Origin: JAWOFN01 sp046497505 [NCBI: bacterium]
GTDB taxonomy: Bacteria; Blakebacterota; Blakebacteria; Blakebacterales
Length of the DNA stretch: 22,805 nt
Direction: 5' to 3'
Assembly (NCBI GenBank): GCA_046497505.1
Contig: JAWOFN010000037.1
Location: 1 to 22,805 of the forward strand
Of the stretch, positions 15,360 through 22,805 are shown piece by piece. The position numbers and the translations under genes were made by a program. Numbering within the stretch: the first letter of the stretch is position 1; each line of letters begins with the position of its first letter. The notes beneath the pieces were generated by a model that saw only the letters and a program-made list of their open reading frames with translations, was not told the DNA's origin and did no database searches.

Positions 15360-18300
15360 ACCTGCCCGGACTCAGCGTCCGCAGGGGCGTGACCTTCACC
15401 ATGCTGTATATCGTGCTGGTAGGCTTCGGTTTCGTGGGGCTCAACCTGCTCCCCATGGACCTCTTCCCCGACATCACCTTCCCGGTGGCCGCGGTCATCA
15501 GCGACTATCCGGGATCCGGTCCCGAGGACGTGGAGTCCCTGGTCACCAAGCCCATCGAGGAAGCAGTCTCCTCGGTGAGCGGGATCAAGAACGTCACCAG
15601 CCAGTCCCGGCAGGGGGTGAGCATGGTGATGCTGGAGTTCGACTGGGGCTCGGACATGGACCAGGCGAAGTACGACATCCGGGAGAGCCTGGACCTCATA
15701 AGGGACATGCTCCCGGGTGAGATGCGGGACCCGCTGGTGGTGGCCTTCGACCCCAGTATGATGCCCATCGCGTTCCTGAGCGTGCGGGGCGACCTTCCGA
15801 CCTCCGAACTCCGCGAGATCGCCACCGACCAGATCGAACCGCTGGTTGCCCGGATCCCGGGTGTGGCATCGGCCAGCACCTCCGGGGGCCTGGACCGCCA
15901 GATCCAGGTGGTGGCGGACCCAATCCGGATGAAGGCCCGAGGGGTGAGCGTGCAGCAGCTCACCGGGGCCATCCGCGTCGAGAACGTCCAGATGCCCAGC
16001 GGGAGCATCGATCAGTCGAGCTACACCTTCGCGGTCCGCACCCAGGGGAAGTACACCTCCGTGGATCAGATCGGCGCCACGATCGTGAGCTATGCCGGCG
16101 GTTCCCCCATCCGGGTCCGAGACGTGGCCCAGGTCCTGGACACCTACGAGGAACAGACCAGCGTCACCCGGGTGAACGGCGCCCCGGGCGTGATGCTGGT
16201 AGTCCTGAAGCAGTCGGACGCCAACACGGTGGCGGTGGCCAACCGCGTGGTGGACGAGCTCCCCGGGATCCGCGAGGCCCTCCCCTCCGGGGTGGACCTG
16301 ACGCTGCTCTTCGAGCAGGGGGGGTTCATCGAACGCTCGCTCGGGAACCTGGCCTCGACGGCCGTACTGGCTTTCCTGATGGCGGGCGTGGTGCTCCTCT
16401 TCTTCCTGGGGAGCTTCCGATCCAGCGTCATCGTGGCCCTGAGCATCCCGATCAGCATCATGGCCACCTTCTTCGCCATGTACGCCATCGGGACCACACT
16501 GAACATCATCAGCCTGGCGGGACTGGCCCTGGCCGTGGGACTGCTGGTGGACAACTCCATCGTGGTGCTGGAGAACGCGGTGCGGTTCATGGAGGAGGGG
16601 CAGGCCCCCCGGGAGGCCTCGGTGGAAGGTCCCCGGGAGATCCTCATGGCCATCACCGCATCCACCCTCACCACCCTGAGCGTGTTCATCCCCGTCTTCT
16701 TCGTGCCGGGCATCGCCGGGGTGATGTTCAAGGACATGGCGGTGACCATCTGCGTGAGCCTGGTGGTGAGCCTGCTGGTATCGGTCACCCTGATCCCCCT
16801 CCTGGCCAGCCGATTCCTCAGCGGGGCGACCTTCCAGCGGGAGGAGGGGTGGGGCGGGACGTTCCTGAGGCTGAGCCGCCGTCTCGTCAGCGACCTGGAG
16901 TCGCGCTACAGCCGGCTGCTGGATTGGGCCCTGGGTCACCGGAAGACGGTACTGGGGGTCTCCCTGGTGCTCTTCGGTCTCTCCGCCGCCGGGGCGGTGA
17001 GCCTGGGCGGGGACTTCTTCAGCCAGGCCCAGGAGGAGCAGCTCATGGTGACGGTGGAACGTCCCCCCGGGACCTCGCTGGAGGCGATGCGATCCACGGT
17101 GACACAGGTGGAGGAGATCATCCGGGAGGAGGTCCCCGAGGCTCGGAACTACCGGGTTACGTACGGGTCGGCGGAGGGGTGGACGGCCCTCTCCGGGGCC
17201 ACCAGCAACGAGGCGCAGTTCTTTGTGGACGTGGGGCCCATGAACGTGAGGGAACGTGACACCTACGAGATTCGGGACGCCCTCCGGCCCCGGATGGAAC
17301 AGCTGGCCGGGGTGGAGGTTACGGTCACCGCCGGCGGCGGGATGGGGATGATGGGGGGAGAAGCGGACCTGATCCTCGAGGTCTATGGAGAGGACCAGGA
17401 GACGGCCCGGCGCCTGGCCCGTCAGATCGCGGAGGAGGTGCGGGGGATCGAGGGTGTGGTCAACGTGGAATCCTCCTACGAGAGGGGCCGACCGGAGATG
17501 GAGGTGCGGCTGAACAGGGGCTACGCTTCCAGCCTGGGCATCTCGGGAGCACAGGTCCTCAGCAGCCTCAGCACGTTCGTACGGGGTTCGGTGGCCAGCT
17601 ACTACACCGAAGGAGGACACGAATACGAGATCCTGGTGCGGGCGGACGAACCGTACCGGGAGAGCGTGAGTTCGATCCGTGACCTCTACGTGGCCACGCC
17701 CGCTGGTACCCAGGTACCCATGGCGGGACTGGTGGAAGTGGAGCCCGCTCTGGCTCCGGTCACGATCAACCGGAAGAACAAGGAGCGGATGGTCACCCTC
17801 AGCGTGGACATCGAGGGGCGGGACCTCCGTTCGGTGACCGGCGAGGCAAGCAAGATCATGGAAGAGGTGACCTGGCCCCAGGGCTTCCGGTGGGGGATCG
17901 ACGGTTCCGCACAGGACATGATGGAATCGTTCTTCTGGCTCGCCATCGCTCTGCTGGGCGGTTCGGTGCTGGTCTACATGGTCATGGCCAGCCAGTTCGA
18001 GAACCTGCTCGACCCCTTAATCATCATCTTCACCATCCCGCTGGCCCTGATCGGCGTGGTGGCGGGCCTGCTCCTCACCGGCACCACCCTGAGCGTTGTG
18101 GCCTTCATCGGCGCCATCCTGCTCGCGGGCATCGTGGTGAACAACGGCATCGTGCTGGTGGACTACATCGAGCAGCTCCGGCACCGCGGGCTCGACGTGG
18201 GCGAGGCGGTCCGTCAGGGCTCCTGCCGGAGGATGCGTCCCGTTCTCATGACCGCGCTCACCACCATCCTGGCCATGATCCCCCTGAGCCTGGAACTCGG

Positions 18301-18493
18301 GACGGGAGCGGAGCTGTGGGCGCCCATGGGTCGGGCGGTGGTGGGGGGGATGACGGTCGCCACCCTGCTGACCCTGCTGGTGATCCCGGTCCTCTACACC
18401 CTCTTCTCCGATCTGCGGGCGAAGTTCGGGACGCGGAAAGACCTGGAGGAGGCCGAGCACCTGGAGCGGGGCGGCGCCGAGCCGGTTGCCTGA
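15356..18493 (+). CDS. RND (HAE-1 type) inner-membrane efflux pump
   Basis: This 1045-residue pump has the RND plan of 12 transmembrane helices with two large periplasmic loops. TM1 (about residues 11-31) leads into LLPMDLFPDITFPVAAV, and the second pore domain starts near residue 530. TM4 contains GLLVDNSIVVLENA with the proton-relay Asp at 399; the next residue, Asp in AcrB (D408), is Asn400. In TM10 the position of AcrB Lys940 is Asn929 (GIVVNNGIVLVDY). TM11 retains RPVLMTALTT. This DN/NN pattern occurs in a known branch of HAE-1 pumps, so the pump is probably active. It would use proton motive force to export hydrophobic or amphiphilic compounds. It starts with GTG, overlapping the adaptor stop. 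Confidence 0.96.
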   Translation: MNLPGLSVRRGVTFTMLYIVLVGFGFVGLNLLPMDLFPDITFPVAAVISDYPGSGPEDVESLVTKPIEEAVSSVSGIKNVTSQSRQGVSMVMLEFDWGSDMDQAKYDIRESLDLIRDMLPGEMRDPLVVAFDPSMMPIAFLSVRGDLPTSELREIATDQIEPLVARIPGVASASTSGGLDRQIQVVADPIRMKARGVSVQQLTGAIRVENVQMPSGSIDQSSYTFAVRTQGKYTSVDQIGATIVSYAGGSPIRVRDVAQVLDTYEEQTSVTRVNGAPGVMLVVLKQSDANTVAVANRVVDELPGIREALPSGVDLTLLFEQGGFIERSLGNLASTAVLAFLMAGVVLLFFLGSFRSSVIVALSIPISIMATFFAMYAIGTTLNIISLAGLALAVGLLVDNSIVVLENAVRFMEEGQAPREASVEGPREILMAITASTLTTLSVFIPVFFVPGIAGVMFKDMAVTICVSLVVSLLVSVTLIPLLASRFLSGATFQREEGWGGTFLRLSRRLVSDLESRYSRLLDWALGHRKTVLGVSLVLFGLSAAGAVSLGGDFFSQAQEEQLMVTVERPPGTSLEAMRSTVTQVEEIIREEVPEARNYRVTYGSAEGWTALSGATSNEAQFFVDVGPMNVRERDTYEIRDALRPRMEQLAGVEVTVTAGGGMGMMGGEADLILEVYGEDQETARRLARQIAEEVRGIEGVVNVESSYERGRPEMEVRLNRGYASSLGISGAQVLSSLSTFVRGSVASYYTEGGHEYEILVRADEPYRESVSSIRDLYVATPAGTQVPMAGLVEVEPALAPVTINRKNKERMVTLSVDIEGRDLRSVTGEASKIMEEVTWPQGFRWGIDGSAQDMMESFFWLAIALLGGSVLVYMVMASQFENLLDPLIIIFTIPLALIGVVAGLLLTGTTLSVVAFIGAILLAGIVVNNGIVLVDYIEQLRHRGLDVGEAVRQGSCRRMRPVLMTALTTILAMIPLSLELGTGAELWAPMGRAVVGGMTVATLLTLLVIPVLYTLFSDLRAKFGTRKDLEEAEHLERGGAEPVA

Positions 18494-18523
18494 ACGGGGC
18501 CCAGGACGTAAGGTGCGGATATC

Positions 18524-19897
18524 ATGAGTATCGGAGACCTCAGGGCCCGCGCGCTGGACATCTTCCTGGCCACGCTGGATGCGGCTCATCCGCACCAGCT
18601 CATACAGGATGCCCTGCACCTGCAGGGGACCACCCTCGAGGCCCGGGGTCTGAACGGCAACGGGGTCGAGGTGGACCTCTCCACCCTGGGCCGGGTGGTC
18701 GCGGTAGGGGCGGGGAAGGCCACCGCACCCATGGCCCAGGCCCTGGAGGAACTCCTCCAGGAGCGTCTGGAGGGCGGGGTCATCTCGGTGAAGTACGACC
18801 ACGCGGTGCCCCTGGAACGGGTGGAGATCCGGGAGGCGGGACACCCGGTGCCCGACGCCAGCGGCATCGCCGCCACCGGGGAGATCCTCGACCTGCTGGA
18901 GGAGCTGGGGGAGGAAGACCTCGCCTTCGTGCTCATCTCGGGGGGAGGGAGTGCCCTGCTGGACGCCTATCCCGACGGGATCTCCCTGGAGGATGCCCGG
19001 GAGACGGCGGAGGTGCTCCTGGAGTGCGGGGCCCCCATCCACGAGATCAACATCGTCCGCAAGCACCTGAGTCGGGTGAAGGGAGGCCAGCTGGCACGGG
19101 CCGCCCGTCCCGCCCGGGTCATCGCCCTGGTCCTCAGCGACGTCATCGGGGACCCCCTCCCCAGCATCGCCTCCGGTCCCACCGTCCCCGACCCCAGCAC
19201 CTTCGCCGATGCGCTCGAGGTCCTGGAGGAGTACGGGGCGCTGGATCGGGTACCCGGACCGATCCGGCGCTACCTGGAAGAGGGATCGGAAGGGGAGCAG
19301 CCGGAGACACCGAAGCCGGGGGAGGAGGGGTGGGAGCGATGCCACACCCTGCTGGTGGGGAACAACAGGCGGGCGGTGGAGGCCGCTGCCGACCGGGCCC
19401 GGGACCTGGGTCTGACCCCCCGGGTGCTCACACTGGAGATGGAAGGGGAGGCCGCAGAGGTGGGGAGGGACCTCGCCCGCCTGGCACGGCGGACCCGCGA
19501 GACGGGTGAGCCCGCTGAGCCCCCCTGCTGCCTCATCTCGGGAGGCGAGACCACCGTCACCCTTTCTGAAGACCACGGCAAGGGGGGCAGGAATCAGGAG
19601 CTGGCCCTGGCCGCCGCCCTGGAACTGGAGGAGAGCGAGGGGATCGTGATCCTCTCGGGGGGCACCGACGGGACCGACGGTCCCACCGCCGCCGCCGGGG
19701 CCGTGGTGGACGGGAGAAGCGTGACCCGGGGGCGCGAGGAGGGCAGGGACGCCGCCGACCACCTGGGACGTCACGACGCCTACCCCTTCCTGGATGCCGC
19801 CGGCGACCTGATCCGGACCGGTCCCACCATGACCAACGTGATGGACATCGTCCTGGTGCTGGTGGGACCCGAGCCGGAGGAGAAGCAGGAGGGATGA
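18524..19897 (+). CDS. Glycerate 2-kinase (DUF4147/MOFRL family)
   Basis: This enzyme phosphorylates D-glycerate with ATP, to 2-phosphoglycerate in most characterised members (also called GckA or TtuD). The 457 residues have an N-terminal DUF4147 domain with VAVGAGKATAPMAQA, a GHPVPD motif, LISGGGSALL, HEINIVRKHLSRVKGGQLARAA and SDVIGDPLPSIASGPTVPD. The C-terminal MOFRL domain has LISGGETTVTL, GGRNQELALAAAL and SGGTDGTDGPTAAAG. The ATG at 18524 has AAGGTG eight bases upstream. It lies 30 bases after the RND pump and overlaps the next gene (ATGA), so it may ride on the efflux transcript, although its role is in glycerate and serine or glyoxylate metabolism. The product would feed the lower glycolysis served by the gap operon. 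Confidence 0.94.
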   Translation: MSIGDLRARALDIFLATLDAAHPHQLIQDALHLQGTTLEARGLNGNGVEVDLSTLGRVVAVGAGKATAPMAQALEELLQERLEGGVISVKYDHAVPLERVEIREAGHPVPDASGIAATGEILDLLEELGEEDLAFVLISGGGSALLDAYPDGISLEDARETAEVLLECGAPIHEINIVRKHLSRVKGGQLARAARPARVIALVLSDVIGDPLPSIASGPTVPDPSTFADALEVLEEYGALDRVPGPIRRYLEEGSEGEQPETPKPGEEGWERCHTLLVGNNRRAVEAAADRARDLGLTPRVLTLEMEGEAAEVGRDLARLARRTRETGEPAEPPCCLISGGETTVTLSEDHGKGGRNQELALAAALELEESEGIVILSGGTDGTDGPTAAAGAVVDGRSVTRGREEGRDAADHLGRHDAYPFLDAAGDLIRTGPTMTNVMDIVLVLVGPEPEEKQEG

Positions 19898-20784
19898 GGG
19901 AGAACCGGGGCTTCCCCTGGTACGGGACCGCCGGCCTCCTCCTCATGGCCGGCGGGATCGGGGCCGTCCTGGGCACCGGATGGTGGTTCCCCCACGTATA
20001 CTTCACCCCGCTGATGTGGACCGGTTACCTCCTGGCAGCGGACGCTCTCCTCTTCCGGCGGGAAGGGGTCTCCTGGCTCCGGCCCCTCCCCGGGCGCTTC
20101 CTCTTCCTGCTCCCGGTGAGCCTGCTCTTCTGGCTGCTCTTCGAGGCGTACAACCTGCACCTGCGGAACTGGACCTATGTGGGCCTGCCGGAGAGCCTGC
20201 CCCTGAAGCTCCTGGGCTACGGGTGGTCCTTCGCCACCATATGGCCCGCACTCTTCCTCACCGCCGACCTGCTCGAGTCCTTCGGATTGCGACGGGAGGG
20301 ACCTCCCCTCCGGGTCACCCCCCGGCTGAAACGCTGGTGGCTGGCTTCGGGCCTGCTCCTGGCCCTCGTCCCGCTCCTGCTCCCCTCGTTCCTGGCCGCA
20401 TACACATTCGCCATCGTCTGGGTGGCCTACGTGCCCCTGGTCGAGCCGCTCCTCCATGGACAGGAAGATGTGCCGAGCCTGCTGGGGGACCTGGGACGTG
20501 GGGATCGGACGAGATGGTGGAGCCTGGGTACAGGAGGGATTGTGTGCGGTCTGCTGTGGGAGTCGTGGAACATGCTCGCCGCCGCCCGGTGGATCTACAT
20601 CTTCCCCCTCTTCCAGGACGTCAAGCTCTTCGAGATGCCCCTGCCGGGGTTCCTGGGCTTCATCCCCTTCGCCTGGGAGGCATGGAGTCTCTACGCCCTG
20701 GCTCTCTGGGCCCTCAACCGGATGACTCGAAGAAGCTTCGGTGGAGTGTCCGGACCGCCGCCTCTTCCCTCGCGCCGGGGATGA
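19894..20784 (+). CDS. Unknown polytopic membrane protein with internal duplication
   Basis: I do not recognise this 296-residue protein. It appears to have six to eight hydrophobic helices and no signal peptide. It looks like two copies of one unit. W42-x2-Y45 with D50, LL and E57 recurs as W176-x2-Y179 with E184, LL and E191. [FW]E-x2-N-x(5,6)-W-x-Y recurs at E84/N87/W93/Y95 and E223/N226/W233/Y235. A further E-x-(L/M)PL-x2-(L/F)LG(Y/F) follows each copy. The conserved acid and Asn within membrane helices suggest a catalytic or binding function rather than simple scaffolding. The order of motifs vaguely recalls heterodimeric lycopene-cyclase domains, but the PLEE motif is absent. It is translationally coupled to the glycerate kinase gene (ATGA), and its last 71 bases overlap lysC on the other strand. 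Confidence 0.8.
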   Translation: MRENRGFPWYGTAGLLLMAGGIGAVLGTGWWFPHVYFTPLMWTGYLLAADALLFRREGVSWLRPLPGRFLFLLPVSLLFWLLFEAYNLHLRNWTYVGLPESLPLKLLGYGWSFATIWPALFLTADLLESFGLRREGPPLRVTPRLKRWWLASGLLLALVPLLLPSFLAAYTFAIVWVAYVPLVEPLLHGQEDVPSLLGDLGRGDRTRWWSLGTGGIVCGLLWESWNMLAAARWIYIFPLFQDVKLFEMPLPGFLGFIPFAWEAWSLYALALWALNRMTRRSFGGVSGPPPLPSRRG

Positions 20785-21949
20785 GACAGGAGATGACGTT
20801 GTAGGAGTCCACGCTCTGGAGGACCGGGATGCCCTCCCCGTGGAGGGCCCTCACCATCCGGGCCATCACGCCGGGGCGTCCGTGCATGCCGCCCCCCACC
20901 ACGCTCACCTTGGCGCACGGTCCCCTCTCCGAGGATGCCAGACCGCTCCCCTCCGCGACCCGCCGGGTACCGTCGGAGTACGAGACGTCCACGGTGAAAC
21001 GCAGGGTGTCTTCGTCCATGCTGATCATGTCGAGGCTGATGCCCTCCTCGGCCAGTCCCTGCAGGAGGAGGTCGGCCTGGAGGCTCACCGTGCCGGGGTC
21101 GGTCCCGTCCAGGTCCACCGTGAACTGGTACCGGTCCGATAGGCTGGTGACACCCCCCAGATGGAACGGTTCGCTCACCGGGTCCCCATCCTCATCCCCC
21201 GGGGGCCCGGCACCGATCTCCGTACCTCCTTCGGGATCCCCGCTTCGGGCGATGGTGACCTCGATGCCCTGTTCGGCGGCCAATTCCGCGGCCCGGGGGT
21301 GGAGGACCTTCGCCCCTCGGTAGGCCAGCAGGGCGGCGTCCTCGTACGAGAGGGAGGGTAGACGGTGCGCCTTCCGCACCAGGCGGGGGTCCGCGCTGTA
21401 GACGCCGTCCACGTCGGTGAGGATGAGGGCGGGGGCCCGGAGGGCGGCGGCCAGCGCCACCGCGGTGAGGTCGGACCCGCCCCGGCCCAGCGTGGCCAGA
21501 CGGCCCTCCGCTTCCCCCTGGAAGCCCGCGACGACGGGGACGACACCCCCGGAGACCAGTTCCATCAGGGGGGAGGGGTCGACGCCGGTGATCCGGGCCC
21601 GGCCCCACCGTCCGTCGGTTCGGATCCCGGCCCGGGCCCCGGTGAGACTGCGGGCCTGGAGCCCGAGGCCCTGCAGACACAGGGCGAGGAGGGCGGCGCT
21701 GATGATCTCGCCGCAGGAGGCGAGGGCGTCCAGCTCGGCGGGATCCCCCTCCGAGACGGATTCCCGCCCGAGTTCCAGGAGCGTGTCGGTGGCATAGGGA
21801 CTGCCGGCGCGGCCGGGTGCGGAGACCACCACCACCGGCCGGGCAGCGGCGGCCAGTCCCCTCACCGTCTCGGAGGCCGCTCGTCGGGCATCGGCGTCAG
21901 CGACACACGTCCCGCCGAACTTCACCACCAGCAGGGGGCGCTCACTCAC
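20714..21949 (-). CDS. lysC: Aspartate kinase (aspartokinase)
   Basis: This enzyme phosphorylates L-aspartate, the first step toward lysine, diaminopimelate, methionine and threonine. The 411 residues have an amino-acid kinase domain (KFGGT at 10-14, VVPVVAGFQG, TLGRGGSDLTA, ILTDVDGVYSADPRLV and YRGAKVLHPRA) and two C-terminal ACT repeats for allosteric control (the second around KVSVVGGGMHGRPGVMARMVRALHGEGIPVLQSVDSYNVISCLI). Residue 15 is Cys where KFGGTS is almost universal. It starts with GTG at 21949, 8 bases inside the end of asd, so translation is coupled. Its 3' end overlaps the convergent membrane-protein gene by 71 bases, leaving no room for a dedicated terminator between them. Confidence 0.95.
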   Translation of the reverse strand: MSERPLLVVKFGGTCVADADARRAASETVRGLAAAARPVVVVSAPGRAGSPYATDTLLELGRESVSEGDPAELDALASCGEIISAALLALCLQGLGLQARSLTGARAGIRTDGRWGRARITGVDPSPLMELVSGGVVPVVAGFQGEAEGRLATLGRGGSDLTAVALAAALRAPALILTDVDGVYSADPRLVRKAHRLPSLSYEDAALLAYRGAKVLHPRAAELAAEQGIEVTIARSGDPEGGTEIGAGPPGDEDGDPVSEPFHLGGVTSLSDRYQFTVDLDGTDPGTVSLQADLLLQGLAEEGISLDMISMDEDTLRFTVDVSYSDGTRRVAEGSGLASSERGPCAKVSVVGGGMHGRPGVMARMVRALHGEGIPVLQSVDSYNVISCLIPGAREEAAVRTLHRSFFESSG

Positions 21950-22805
21950 CCCGGGCCTCCGGCACCGCGGGGAGCATCCCCAGGACCGCTGCGATCTGGA
22001 CCGCGTTCCAGGCGGCCCCCTTGAGCAGGTTGTCGCTCATGACCCAGAACTGGAGGATGCGGTCGTCGTCGGGGTCGAGACGGATGCGGCCCACGAAGAC
22101 GTCCCTGCGACCCCCCGCTTCGAGCGGGGTGGTGTAGCCCCCCACCGCGGTGACCCCTTCCGCCCGGGCCAGCACCTCGAAGGCTTCGCCGCGGTCGATG
22201 CCCCGGGCCAGCCGGACCGTGACGCTCTCGCCGTGCCCCCGCAGGGTGGGGACCCTCACCGCGGTGGCGTGGATCGGCAGGTCCTCACGGAAGAGGATCT
22301 TGCGGGTCTCCCGTCGGAGTTTGGTCTCCTCCTCGCCGTGCCCCGCCTTGTCGAACGCTCCGATCTCGGCCAGGAGGTTGCGGGCGATGGGGCGGGGATA
22401 GGGGCTCTCCTCCCACCGGGTCCCGGGATGTCCCTCCTCGTGCTGGAGGGCCCGGATGGCCCGCCGGCCCGTGCCGGAGACGGACTGGTAGGTGCTCACC
22501 GTCACCTCATCCAGGCCGAAGGCCTCGTCCAAAGGGGCGAGGGCACAGACAAGCTGAGCGGTGGAACAGTTGGGGTTGGCGATGAGATGGGGAGGGGGGT
22601 CCTCCTCCAGGAGCCGCCCGTTGACCTCCGGGACCACCAGGGGCACTCCGGGGGACATCCTGAAAGCGCTGGAGTTGTCGATGACCGTCACCCCCGCTTC
22701 GACCAGAGGGGGTACGGCTTCCCGACTCACCGGGGAACCGGCGGAGAAGAAGGCCAGGTCCGTCTCAGCGGCCCGAACGGGGTCGTAGGCCCGGACCTCC
22801 AGGCC
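21942..22805 (-). CDS. asd: Aspartate-semialdehyde dehydrogenase (5' end outside window)
   Basis: This enzyme reduces L-aspartyl-4-phosphate to aspartate 4-semialdehyde with NADPH, the step after aspartokinase. The frame is open to the right edge, giving the last 287 residues of a normally 330-350 residue protein; about 45-60 N-terminal residues with the NADP-binding GxxGxVG are missing. Visible motifs are DLAFFSAGSPVSRE, VIDNSSAFRM, the catalytic Cys in LIANPNCSTAQL, TYQSVSGTGRRAI, and the His-containing IHATAVRVPTLRGHGESV. A GTG at 22730 is internal, not the real start, because family sequence continues upstream of it. The stop overlaps the lysC start, giving an asd-lysC operon. Confidence 0.96.
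   Translation of the reverse strand, partial: GLEVRAYDPVRAAETDLAFFSAGSPVSREAVPPLVEAGVTVIDNSSAFRMSPGVPLVVPEVNGRLLEEDPPPHLIANPNCSTAQLVCALAPLDEAFGLDEVTVSTYQSVSGTGRRAIRALQHEEGHPGTRWEESPYPRPIARNLLAEIGAFDKAGHGEEETKLRRETRKILFREDLPIHATAVRVPTLRGHGESVTVRLARGIDRGEAFEVLARAEGVTAVGGYTTPLEAGGRRDVFVGRIRLDPDDDRILQFWVMSDNLLKGAAWNAVQIAAVLGMLPAVPEARGE

Noticed and set aside
15125-17620. Minus-strand open frame of about 831 codons opposite the adaptor and RND genes
   Set aside because: It is low-complexity (His, Gly, Asp and Gln-rich), lacks domains and mirrors the codon bias of the RND gene. It is a shadow frame.
17890-19509. Plus-strand open frame of about 539 codons spanning the RND end and glycerate kinase
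   Set aside because: It is Gly, Arg and Pro-rich out-of-frame sequence across the boundary of two real genes.

Overview
This window looks like ordinary chromosomal housekeeping DNA from a high-GC (roughly two-thirds G+C, by eye), free-living diderm bacterium. A Gram-negative-type envelope is supported by a TolC-type outer-membrane channel, a lipoprotein-type membrane-fusion protein, an RND pump and an exported M16 peptidase. A selB gene implies selenocysteine use. The genes are tightly packed with short overlaps, as in many uncultured FCB-group-like or related lineages. No 16S or marker phylogeny is present, so the taxon is a guess.

Layout. (1) 1-312: C-terminal Ig-like end of a gene that enters from the left. 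(2) 361-3045, plus strand: selB, then comF. (3) 3072-6760, plus strand: a glycolytic operon with its own promoter-like signal, gap-pgk-tpiA-secG, followed by tRNA-Leu(GAG) and a clear intrinsic terminator. (4) 6990-8351: a GabD1-type succinate-semialdehyde dehydrogenase, convergent with pdxH (8361-8936, minus). Upstream of pdxH on the same strand is a large exported M16 zinc peptidase (9077-11953). (5) 11954-12196: divergent regulatory region. (6) 12197-20784, plus strand: a closely spaced run of tetR, tolC-like, membrane-fusion protein, RND pump, glycerate 2-kinase and an unknown polytopic membrane protein. The first four form a self-regulated tripartite efflux operon; the last two may be cotranscribed with it. 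(7) 20714-22805, minus strand: asd (cut by the right edge) and lysC, the first two enzymes of the aspartate amino-acid pathway in the order asd-lysC with an 8-nt overlap. lysC converges with, and overlaps by 71 nt, the unknown membrane-protein gene.

No stretch longer than 300 bases lacks a gene, and I see no mobile element, CRISPR array, phage gene or obvious horizontally acquired island. I did not find a convincing new multi-gene system. The observations most worth a second look are the unknown membrane protein (an internal duplication whose motif order vaguely recalls heterodimeric lycopene cyclases) and a phased triple 10-bp repeat in the gap leader.
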